From Angelakisella sp. (GTDB taxonomy: Bacteria > Bacillota > Clostridia > Oscillospirales > Ruminococcaceae): a stretch of 19,320 bases of DNA. Below are positions 6,487 through 11,322 of the stretch, piece after piece. The number at the start of each line of letters is the position of its first letter. Position 1 is the first letter of the stretch. The DNA lies in the NCBI GenBank assembly GCA_022794295.1, contig JAAWEO010000020.1, positions 1 through 19,320 of the forward strand, given 5' to 3'. The position numbers were made by a program, and so were the translations under genes. Under the pieces are notes generated by a model. That model worked only from the letters and a program-made list of their open reading frames with translations, did not search any database and was not told the DNA's origin.

Positions 6487-6510
6487 GCCGCCCCCTAGGG
6501 GCGGCTTTTT
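6487..6510 (+). terminator. Rightward intrinsic terminator T2
   Basis: GCCGCCCC (6487-6494) pairs with GGGGCGGC (6498-6505), with a 3-base loop and five T residues after it. It closely resembles T1 and is followed at once by T3. Confidence 0.85.
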
Positions 6511-6523
6511 CATGTGCATTCCT

Positions 6524-6548
6524 GCCCCCCCCTCACGGGGGGCTTTTT
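6524..6548 (+). terminator. Rightward intrinsic terminator T3, tandem with T2
   Basis: GCCCCCC (6524-6530) pairs with GGGGGGC (6537-6543), followed by TTTTT and the CATTTG shared with T5. Two terminators of the array's two types stand side by side here, as if a joint had been duplicated. Confidence 0.85.
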
Positions 6549-6685
6549 CATTTGCCGGGTGGTAAAAATAGTCGTATGGGACACCCACCACCTCACAGAT
6601 TGTTGCCAGTTCGTCCGCTGTCCTCTTGCCTTTTCCACCCCCTTGTGCTAACCTTTGGGTACAGGCCCCCACCAGGGCCAAATAC
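6544..6685 (+). repeat. Joint module copy 2: cro tail remnant, promoter-like element, 5' hairpin
   Basis: This copy aligns with 7116-7266 along nearly its whole length and with 7828-7940 (the real cro end) over its first part. The promoter-like element is TTGCCT (6626-6631), a 17-bp spacer and TAACCT (6649-6654). The hairpin is GGCCC (6664-6668) with GGGCC (6675-6679) around CCACCA. The AAGGTGGTG ribosome binding site of the cassette 2 cargo gene lies just downstream. Confidence 0.8.
6556..6638 (-). pseudogene. Truncated cro 3' end (copy in joint 2)
   Basis: On the minus strand this reads GKGKRTADELATICEVVGVPY followed by DYFYHP, nearly identical to the C-terminus of the intact XRE protein at 7832-8041. 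The HTH part is absent. Compared with the intact gene, about 10 bp are missing after YHP, so the original TGA at 6548-6550 is out of frame. This is a remnant, not a gene. Confidence 0.8.
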
Positions 6686-6705
6686 AAAAAAAGGTGGTGT
6701 ATTTT

Positions 6706-6918
6706 ATGGCAAAGAAATCTTTTAGGGAATGGATGCGCAGTATGGAAGAAGAAGATAACGCAATAGGAGATCTGGCCAGAGAAATGGCCCAAGATCCCAA
6801 TTTTCCGGACAACGGTGATCTTGATGCGTTAGAAGAGTATTTTGATGGAATACCACATCCGCATCAACTCATGGATGTTCTCCGTCTTGCTTGGAAAAGC
6901 TACTTATCTTCCACTTGA
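6706..6918 (+). CDS. Cassette 2 cargo: YozE-like (SAM-like fold) small protein
   Basis: The 70-residue product fits the pattern of the YozE/UPF0346 SAM-like family: an N-terminal SFREWM helix, an acidic DLAREMAQDPNFP segment, a central LDALEEYFDG helix, and a terminal DVLRLAWKSYLS helix where YozE has its conserved W-Y end. YozE proteins are small helical bundles of unknown role. ATG 6706 has AAGGTGGTG upstream at good spacing. The gene is rightward, with the joint promoter and hairpin before it. Its last 19 bp overlap the end of the opposing early gene 6900-7067. It is one of three similarly placed cargo genes. Confidence 0.7.
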   Translation: MAKKSFREWMRSMEEEDNAIGDLAREMAQDPNFPDNGDLDALEEYFDGIPHPHQLMDVLRLAWKSYLSST

Positions 6919-7067
6919 GTAGCACCTTTTTCCCCAAGCCGTACCAGTGAATAATCCATTGTATACGGCTTACGAATCATTACCAGCTGTTCATTTCCTG
7001 GCCGCCCCTGTATCTCTCGTATAAGGGTGGCCACCTCTTTTGCGTTTCCTTTCACAATAACTGTCAT
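6900..7067 (-). CDS. Cassette 2 opposing early gene: 55-residue phage protein
   Basis: The frame begins MTVIVKGNAKEVATLIREIQ and continues GRPGNEQLVMIRKPYTMDYS, ending in an acidic tail. The opening, a short strand followed by a KEVATLI helix, is a recurrent pattern in small Clostridia phage early proteins of unknown function. The ribosome binding site is excellent (ATAGGAGG, eight bases before the ATG at 7067). The gene is leftward, in line with cro and the early block, and its 3' end overlaps the YozE-like cargo gene by 19 bp. It is short but well supported by its ribosome binding site and by the matching layout of the other cassettes. Confidence 0.7.
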   Translation of the reverse strand: MTVIVKGNAKEVATLIREIQGRPGNEQLVMIRKPYTMDYSLVRLGEKGATQVEDK

Positions 7068-7095
7068 CGCTTCAACCTCCTATGATTGTGTTCCC

Positions 7096-7120
7096 GCTCT
7101 CTCTTGCGAGGGGGCTTTTT
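7096..7120 (+). terminator. Rightward intrinsic terminator T4, stem with G-U pairs
   Basis: GCTCTCTC (7096-7103) can pair with GAGGGGGC (7108-7115) if two G-U pairs are allowed, around a TTGC loop, with five T residues following. It stands where T3 and T5 stand in the other joints and shares their TTTTTCATTTG end. Confidence 0.65.
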
Positions 7121-7266
7121 CATTTGCTGTTCACCTGTGGGTGATAAAAGTAGTCGTATGGAACACCTACCACCTCACAGATTACTGCCGGTTCATCCTC
7201 TGTCCTCTTGCCTTTCCCACCTCCTTGTGCTATCCTTTGGGTACAGGCCCCCGCCAGGGCCGAGTA
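7116..7266 (+). repeat. Joint module copy 3: cro tail remnant, promoter-like element, 5' hairpin
   Basis: This is the best preserved of the duplicated joints. The promoter-like element is TTGCCT (7208-7213), a 17-bp spacer and TATCCT (7231-7236). The hairpin is GGCCC (7246-7250) with GGGCC (7257-7261) around CCGCCA. It drives the cassette 3 cargo gene at 7286. Confidence 0.8.
7120..7219 (-). pseudogene. Truncated cro 3' end (copy in joint 3)
   Basis: The minus strand reads GKGKRTEDEPAVICEVVGVP and then YDYFYHPQVNSK with the original stop intact. The last 18 residues match the intact XRE protein at 7832-8041. The HTH half and a start codon are missing. It is a partial gene copy produced by duplication or recombination. 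Confidence 0.8.
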
Positions 7267-7285
7267 TTAAAGACAGGTGATGTTA

Positions 7286-7660
7286 ATGGAAACTGCACTA
7301 ATAATTGCACTTTTGACCGTATTTTCAGCTATCGTTGCACCTGTTGCATCAGCCCTCATTACTCAAAAGTGGACATATAAAATCAAAAAAGCCGAATGGT
7401 TTTTCAATACCAGAAGAGAAGCCTATAAGAACTTTTTAGATTTTATCTCCGAATTATCTTTTTCCCCTTCCACAGAAGAGCTTACCAATTTACAAAAGGT
7501 TGCATCTGGTGCTAAGATGTTTTCTTCAGCAAAGACACAAAATAAAATGGATGTATATATCTCTTTGCTATTACATGATCCGATAGCGGTTTCAGTAATT
7601 GGCATTGCTCACCGGGACATGATTGCGGCAATGCAAGCTGACTTGAAGAAAAACAGGTAA
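7286..7660 (+). CDS. Cassette 3 cargo: membrane-anchored protein of unknown function
   Basis: The 124-residue protein starts METALIIALLTVFSAIVAPV, and hydrophobic residues continue to about 25, forming one membrane span. A basic QKWTYKIKKAEW stretch follows, then a cytoplasmic helical domain to residue 124. I do not recognise a family. The layout, one N-terminal span and a small soluble domain, is seen in many phage-encoded membrane exclusion proteins, but also elsewhere. ATG 7286 is preferred because AGGTG stands six bases upstream; ATG or GTG codons at 7280 and 7277 lie inside that ribosome binding site. It is rightward, AT-rich, preceded by the joint promoter and hairpin, and overlaps the opposing gene 7609-7788 by 52 bp. 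Confidence 0.7.
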   Translation: METALIIALLTVFSAIVAPVASALITQKWTYKIKKAEWFFNTRREAYKNFLDFISELSFSPSTEELTNLQKVASGAKMFSSAKTQNKMDVYISLLLHDPIAVSVIGIAHRDMIAAMQADLKKNR

Positions 7661-7788
7661 AACAGTAGCACACAACCCAAAAGTTGCCCTGTCAACTGTA
7701 ATACAAGATTCTCTTTTGCACAGCCTGTTAAGGATAGCCCCAACGCCACAAACGAAAGAACTAACACTACATAGACCCAATTACCCAT
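7609..7788 (-). CDS. Cassette 3 opposing early gene: small membrane protein with a lipobox-like motif
   Basis: This 59-residue frame begins MGNWVYVVLVLSFVALGLSL and continues TGCAKENLVLQLTGQLLGCV, then a second hydrophobic stretch. Residues 4-20 and 36-48 could be two membrane spans. L-T-G-C at about 20-23 satisfies the lipobox pattern, but the usual positive residues before the hydrophobic core are missing, so lipoprotein processing is doubtful. The ATG at 7788 has GAGAGGAAAAGGG upstream. It is leftward, just after cro, and is the first early gene downstream of it. The 3' end overlaps the cargo gene by 52 bp. The coding call rests on the ribosome binding site and the parallel layout of the other cassettes. 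Confidence 0.55.
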   Translation of the reverse strand: MGNWVYVVLVLSFVALGLSLTGCAKENLVLQLTGQLLGCVLLFYLFFFKSACIAAIMSR

Positions 7789-7809
7789 CCCTTTTCCTCT
7801 CTTTCTGTT

Positions 7810-7832
7810 GCCCCCCTTGCGGGGGGCTTTTT
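7810..7832 (+). terminator. Rightward intrinsic terminator T5 beside cro
   Basis: GCCCCCC (7810-7816) pairs with GGGGGGC (7821-7827) around TTGC, followed by TTTTT. It ends rightward transcripts of cassette 3 just before they would run antisense through cro, whose stop codon is at 7832-7834. Confidence 0.85.
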
Positions 7833-8041
7833 CATTTGCTGTTCACCTGTGGGTGATAAAAGTAGTCGTATGGGACACCCACCACCTCACAGATTGCTGC
7901 CAGTTCGTCCGCTGTCATCTTCTTTTTCCCACAAACAAGGTTGCTTACCCTCTGTTTTGTCCAACCACAGCTTTTAGCAATATAGGCCTGTTTGATTCCC
8001 TTCTGTTTCAGAAAGGCTCGAACATTCTTCTCTACTTCCAT
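7832..8041 (-). CDS. Cro-like XRE-family regulator
   Basis: The 69-residue protein MEVEKNVRAFLKQKGIKQAY continues with IAKSCGWTKQRVSNLVCGKK, a compact helix-turn-helix, and ends with the EVVGVPYDYFYHP closing motif. Its size and position facing the S24 repressor gene make it the Cro counterpart of the lysogeny switch. The ATG at 8041 has AAGGAGG upstream. A strong leftward promoter, TTGACA-N17-TACAGT, lies at 8113-8085. Partial copies of its 3' half occur at 6556-6638 and 7120-7219. Leftward early genes follow it, so it is probably the first gene of the early operon. The name Cro-like is from context. Confidence 0.85.
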   Translation of the reverse strand: MEVEKNVRAFLKQKGIKQAYIAKSCGWTKQRVSNLVCGKKKMTADELAAICEVVGVPYDYFYHPQVNSK

Positions 8042-8060
8042 AAATTACACCTCCTTATGG

Positions 8061-8160
8061 TAGCGAATTTCTTGACCCAGTACTACTGTATCACATAAAT
8101 TCGCTACTGTCAATAGAAAATCACGAAATTCTTGACTTTTATCTCAAAATATGTTACGCT
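8061..8160. promoter_or_regulatory. Immunity switch: divergent promoters and repeated operator-like sites
   Basis: Leftward promoter for the Cro-like gene: TTGACA at 8113-8108, 17-bp spacer, TACAGT at 8090-8085. Rightward promoter for the repressor: TTGACT at 8132-8137, 17-bp spacer, TACGCT at 8155-8160. A motif close to TAGCGAATTTNTTG recurs three times: 8061-8074 (plus strand), 8106-8093 (minus strand, as TAGCGAATTTATGT) and 8121-8134 (plus strand, as TCACGAAATTCTTG). The first two form an inverted pair. They overlap both promoters, as expected for operators read by the repressor and the Cro-like protein. Confidence 0.75.
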
Positions 8161-8182
8161 ATTGGCAAGGGTGGTGATTCGA

Positions 8183-8977
8183 TTGAAAGTTGATAACCAG
8201 ATTTCATTTCGTGAAAGAATTCGTCTAAATCTAGTCGCTGCAATGAGGGCTGCTGAGATCTCACAGGTACAACTTGCCGAAAAACTTGGAATAAGTAAAG
8301 GAACCGTGAACAACTGGACAAGAGGAAATAACTCACCAGATGTTGACATGGTTCCTCAAATATGCGAGGTCTTAGGCATACCTATTATTGATTTCTATTC
8401 GAATGGGTACGAAAGCTCAAGTGGTTTACGCCAAAAAACCCCGCCCATATCGGACGAGGCAATGAAGCTGGCCAAGGACTACGACGACCTGGACCACTGG
8501 GGGCAAAAACAGGTGCGGTCTACCGCAGACATAGAAGCGGCCCGGGTGGCCGATGAGCGCCGCCGGGGCCGCCAGGGGGAAGCCATAAAGAATAATGTGA
8601 CCTATATTCCCTTCCAATGCTCCGTCCAGCCCGCCAGCGCCGGCACCGGCACCTACCTGGGCCCGGAAGCCTTTGAAATCATCCATGTCCGGGAAAACGA
8701 CCTGACCCGCCGGGCGGCCTTCGGGGTTCCCGTCCAGGGGGACAGCATGGAGCCTCGCTACCACAACGGGGACATCCTCATTGTGGAAGGAGCCGAGGAG
8801 ATCGAGCCGGGGGAAATCGGAATCTTTACCGTTGACGGGGAAGGATATGTAAAAGAGCTGGGCGAAGGAGAACTGATCTCCCTAAATCCCAAATATGATC
8901 CTATCCCCATCAACGACAGTATTCGCTGCCATGGCCGGGTCATCGGAATATTAGACCCAGAGTGGATAGAAAAATAA
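8183..8977 (+). CDS. CI/LexA-like repressor with S24 peptidase domain
   Basis: This 264-residue protein has an N-terminal HTH (about 8-70, with VQLAEKLGISKGTVNNWTRG) and a C-terminal S24 self-cleaving domain. The predicted cleavage bond is A153-G154 (in ASAG), the nucleophile S188 in GDSME, and the base K224 in GYVKEL, 36 residues later, close to LexA spacing. Such repressors keep the lysogen silent and cleave themselves when RecA is activated by DNA damage. I choose the TTG start at 8183 because AGGGTGGTG stands six bases upstream and the promoter at 8132-8160 would start RNA close by; a longer frame to 8132 would run through that promoter. The first 80 or so codons are AT-rich and the rest clearly GC-rich, which suggests a recombinant gene. 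Confidence 0.9.
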   Translation: MKVDNQISFRERIRLNLVAAMRAAEISQVQLAEKLGISKGTVNNWTRGNNSPDVDMVPQICEVLGIPIIDFYSNGYESSSGLRQKTPPISDEAMKLAKDYDDLDHWGQKQVRSTADIEAARVADERRRGRQGEAIKNNVTYIPFQCSVQPASAGTGTYLGPEAFEIIHVRENDLTRRAAFGVPVQGDSMEPRYHNGDILIVEGAEEIEPGEIGIFTVDGEGYVKELGEGELISLNPKYDPIPINDSIRCHGRVIGILDPEWIEK

Positions 8978-9034
8978 TCCGGAGCCCGGCAAGATATGAA
9001 TCTCACCAGGCAAAAGAAGAAAGGAGCATTTGAC

Positions 9035-9604
9035 ATGAGTGACAATCTGGCATACCAAGAGGAACGGCGTGAGGAGCTGATCGACGGCAAGGTGGTGATG
9101 ATGTCTCCTGCCTCGGTCAACCACACTTTTGTCTCTGGCAACATCTATTGGCTTTTCGCAAGCTATTTGCGTAAGAAAAAATGTATCCCCATTTCGGACG
9201 GCTCCACCGTGTTTCTTACAGACAAGGATCACTTTGTTCCCGATGTGATGGTGGTCTGCGACCAGGATAAAATCAAACCGGATGGGGTACATGGCGCCCC
9301 AGACCTGGTGGTGGAGGTTCTCTCCCCCAGCACAGCGAGGAATGATAAGACCCACAAAAAAGAGACCTACGCAAAATGTGGTGTTCGGGAATATTGGCTT
9401 GTCAGCCCCGAAGAAAAGTCCTTGGATGTCTACCGTACTAATGGGACAGAATTTGTTCTTCATGACATTTACTCTCTCCATCCCAACTGGGAACTGGCGA
9501 AGATGTCTGAGGAAGAGCGGGCGGCTTTGGTAACGCACTTCAAGTGCAGCCTTTTTGATGATTTGGACATCGCTCTGGAGGATATTTTTTATCGGACATT
9601 CTAA
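9035..9604 (+). CDS. Uma2-family (DUF820) putative endonuclease
   Basis: The 189-residue protein matches the Uma2 family, a PD-(D/E)XK nuclease-fold group. Visible hallmarks are EELIDGKVVMMSPAS with H-VSGNI, the FVPDVMVV strand, the core APDLVVEVLSPST with Asp and Glu in the expected active-site spacing, and the later YAKCGVREYWLVSPEEKSLD-Y block. ATG 9035 has AAAGGAG upstream; an earlier in-frame start at 8996 lacks a good site. It follows the repressor gene by 57 bp in the same direction and may be co-transcribed, so it would be expressed in the lysogen. Substrate and role are unknown for the family. A defence or accessory function is possible here but is inference. Confidence 0.88.
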   Translation: MSDNLAYQEERREELIDGKVVMMSPASVNHTFVSGNIYWLFASYLRKKKCIPISDGSTVFLTDKDHFVPDVMVVCDQDKIKPDGVHGAPDLVVEVLSPSTARNDKTHKKETYAKCGVREYWLVSPEEKSLDVYRTNGTEFVLHDIYSLHPNWELAKMSEEERAALVTHFKCSLFDDLDIALEDIFYRTF

Positions 9605-9610
9605 AAGTGC

Positions 9611-9639
9611 TCGAAATACTCCATGGAGTATGATATAAT
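9611..9639 (+). promoter_or_regulatory. Promoter of the integration operon with a perfect 16-bp palindrome
   Basis: TATAAT at 9634-9639 has a TCGAAA (4 of 6 to consensus) at 9611-9616, with a 17-bp spacer. The spacer is almost exactly filled by ATACTCCATGGAGTAT (9616-9631), a perfect dyad. This is a good site for a repressor or a MerR-like activator controlling the genes at 9688, 9907 and 10243. Confidence 0.65.
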
Positions 9640-9687
9640 ATACTTGTCAGGAAGGCAAGTGGCCTGAAAATCTAAGGAGGAAAGGAA

Positions 9688-9849
9688 ATGGAAAGGACTA
9701 TGACAGATAAGCAGATGCAGTTCATCGCCTGGTTGATTACCACGGCTACCGACAAATGTCAGAGCATGGACGAGGTCCGGAAAATGAACGAAGAAATCAG
9801 AAAACACTCCGCAGGGCTTACTAAGGAAGAAACCGAACCCGACAAATAA
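9688..9849 (+). CDS. 53-residue phage-type hypothetical protein
   Basis: This small frame reads MERTMTDKQMQFIAWLITTA and ends in a charged tail rich in Lys and Glu. It is helical and soluble, and I do not recognise its function. A strong ribosome binding site, TAAGGAGGAAAGGAA, precedes ATG 9688. It is the first gene after the promoter with the 16-bp palindrome and is followed by the RHH gene and the integrase, so it may help control excision. The assignment as a gene rests on the ribosome binding site, operon position and normal codon structure. Confidence 0.65.
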   Translation: MERTMTDKQMQFIAWLITTATDKCQSMDEVRKMNEEIRKHSAGLTKEETEPDK

Positions 9850-9851
9850 AT

Positions 9852-9883
9852 AAAAAGGAGGGCGGTACTTGCCGCTGCCCTCC
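9852..9883 (-). terminator. Hairpin with U-tract on the minus strand
   Basis: GGAGGGC (9857-9863) pairs with GCCCTCC (9877-9883). The run AAAAA at 9852-9856 becomes a U-tract in minus-strand RNA, so this would terminate leftward transcription although all nearby genes are rightward. It lies in the gap between two small genes. Confidence 0.5.
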
Positions 9884-9906
9884 CCTAACACAGAGGAGGC
9901 GAGGCG

Positions 9907-10095
9907 GTGGAAGAAAAAAGAAAGACCCGCACCAGTTCTGCGGTAAAGCGCCGCTACAACCAAAAAGCGTATAAATCTATTACCGTACAGGTCAAGCCGG
10001 AATTGGCTGAACGCATCCAGGGCTATAAGGAACAGCAGGGCATCAGTATGTCCGAGCTGCTGTCCCGTGCCATGGACGCATTGGAAGCACAATAA
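9907..10095 (+). CDS. Ribbon-helix-helix (Arc/CopG-like) DNA-binding protein
   Basis: The 62-residue protein has a basic N-terminus (KRKTRTSSAVKRRYNQKAY), then a strand SITVQVKPE and two helices (LAERIQGYKEQQ and SMSELLSRAMDALEA). This is the ribbon-helix-helix layout of Arc/CopG-type DNA-binding proteins. The strand residues would contact DNA as a dimer. The start is GTG at 9907, with AGAGGAGG upstream. It sits between the small gene at 9688 and the integrase in the same direction, the usual place of an excision or integration regulator. The large inverted repeat at 10146-10202 between it and the integrase is a candidate target. That link is inference. Confidence 0.75.
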   Translation: MEEKRKTRTSSAVKRRYNQKAYKSITVQVKPELAERIQGYKEQQGISMSELLSRAMDALEAQ

Positions 10096-10132
10096 AAAAG
10101 GCCCCTCCGGTGCTGCTAACCACCGAAGAGGC
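10094..10132 (-). terminator. Second hairpin with U-tract on the minus strand
   Basis: GCCCCTCCGGTG (10101-10112) pairs with CACCGAAGAGGC (10121-10132) at 10 of 12 positions. An A-run at 10094-10099 immediately before it makes a U-tract in minus-strand RNA. Like 9852-9883, it would stop leftward transcription. Confidence 0.45.
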
Positions 10133-10145
10133 TGTGAAGATACCA

Positions 10146-10202
10146 CAGGGACAAGCCCTAAAATGATACCCCATGCAAGTATCATTTTACCACTTGTCCC
10201 TG
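10146..10202. repeat. Two-tier perfect inverted repeat upstream of the integrase
   Basis: The outer arms CAGGGACAAG (10146-10155) and CTTGTCCCTG (10193-10202) are perfect complements. The inner arms AAAATGATAC (10160-10169) and GTATCATTTT (10179-10188) are also perfect, separated from the outer ones by 4-base unpaired steps. A 9-base loop remains. A T-rich run at 10212-10220 follows 10 bases later. It may be an operator, an attenuator limiting integrase expression, or a recombination-related structure. Confidence 0.75.
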
Positions 10203-10242
10203 GGAAAGTCTATTCTTTTTTCAGAAAGGACAGGTGGAAATC

Positions 10243-11322
10243 ATGGGAAAAAGGACGAACACGGCCCGCTGGATTGAAAAAAGCCAGCGATGGCAGATCA
10301 ATGTCCAGACGAATGGGGTAAGAAAGACCTTCACCTCCCGGAAGCCTGGCCGCACCGGCCAGCGGGAGGCCAACGCCAAAGCCGACGCATGGCTGGATGA
10401 TGGGGTCGTCACCAGCCGAAAAAACCTGTCCAAAATCTTCCCGGAATATCTGGAGGAGTTAAAGCTCCGAACAAGTAAAAGTAACTGGACAGGCATAGAA
10501 TATCGGTGGAGAGTATGGAGCGAGCCGGTGATCGGGAGGCTAAAGCCTGACGCATTGAGCGACCAAAAGCTCCAGGATGTTGTAAACAGGGCATATGCCA
10601 AAGGCGGGCTCGCAAAAAAGACCTTGATGAATATCCGAGCTGATCTTATGGCATTTGTGAAATATCTTCGAAAGGGGAAGTACACTACATACCACCCGGA
10701 GGAGGTCATTATCCCGAAAGGGGCATCGGTAGGGATCCGGCGGATCCTTCAGCCAGAGCATCTGATCACCCTTTTCTCGGTAGACACCACCGAGTACCGG
10801 GGAAAGATCGTCCGGGACAAATACATTAACGCTTACCGCTTCCAGGTCCTTACCGGCCTCCGGCCCGGAGAGCTCCGGGGTCTGATGCCTGAGGATATTA
10901 TCGGGAACCGGGTAAACCTCCAGAGATCCGTTAATATCTATGGTGAGATCACTGCCGGAAAGAACGAAAACGCTATCCGAGGCTTTACACTGACCCCTAC
11001 CGCTAAGGCAGTATTGCAGGATCAGTTACAGCAGATGGAAGGGGTATATATTTTTGATCTTCCCACCGAGCAGGCGTACGGACGTCGGTGGCGGCGCTAT
11101 TGTGAGACAAACGGGATCCCCCCTGTTACCCCTTATGAGATGCGCCATACCTTTGTGTCGGTAATTCAGTCATTGCCAGAGGGATGGATCAAAGCCCTGG
11201 TTGGCCACAGCCGTAGTATGGACACCTTTGGTGTTTACGGTCATGAGGTTCTTGGCCAAAAGGACCAGATTGCGGCCGGCGTAGAGAGCATATTTCAGGA
11301 CATTTTGGCGGATGCAAATTAA
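10243..11322 (+). CDS. int: Tyrosine recombinase / integrase
   Basis: The 359-residue protein is a phage-type tyrosine integrase. The N-terminal part (1-55) is an arm-binding-like region, about 58-150 is the SAM-like core-binding domain, and about 165-359 the catalytic domain. Catalytic residues visible are R207 (TGLRPGELRGL), R301 and H302 (YEMRHTF, with Tyr in place of the first His of HxxR, as in some Firmicutes integrases), H322 (VGHS) and the nucleophile Y332 (TFGVYGH). ATG 10243 has AGGTGG upstream; GTG 10234 overlaps that site. The gene ends 70 bp before the 3' end of a tRNA-Ser gene, its probable attachment site. A 16-bp bidirectional terminator lies between them. Confidence 0.93.
   Translation: MGKRTNTARWIEKSQRWQINVQTNGVRKTFTSRKPGRTGQREANAKADAWLDDGVVTSRKNLSKIFPEYLEELKLRTSKSNWTGIEYRWRVWSEPVIGRLKPDALSDQKLQDVVNRAYAKGGLAKKTLMNIRADLMAFVKYLRKGKYTTYHPEEVIIPKGASVGIRRILQPEHLITLFSVDTTEYRGKIVRDKYINAYRFQVLTGLRPGELRGLMPEDIIGNRVNLQRSVNIYGEITAGKNENAIRGFTLTPTAKAVLQDQLQQMEGVYIFDLPTEQAYGRRWRRYCETNGIPPVTPYEMRHTFVSVIQSLPEGWIKALVGHSRSMDTFGVYGHEVLGQKDQIAAGVESIFQDILADAN

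Noticed and set aside
6439..6792. Leftward 117-codon frame running through joint 2
   Set aside because: It only links the cro remnant with repeat and promoter sequence. Its start lies inside the cargo gene at 6706 and has no proper ribosome binding site.
5961..7832. CRISPR array or integron as explanation of the repeats
   Set aside because: The repeat units are 580-625 bp apart, contain genes, and lack short regular spacers. There is no integron integrase or attC-like structure; the only recombinase is the tRNA-targeting integrase.
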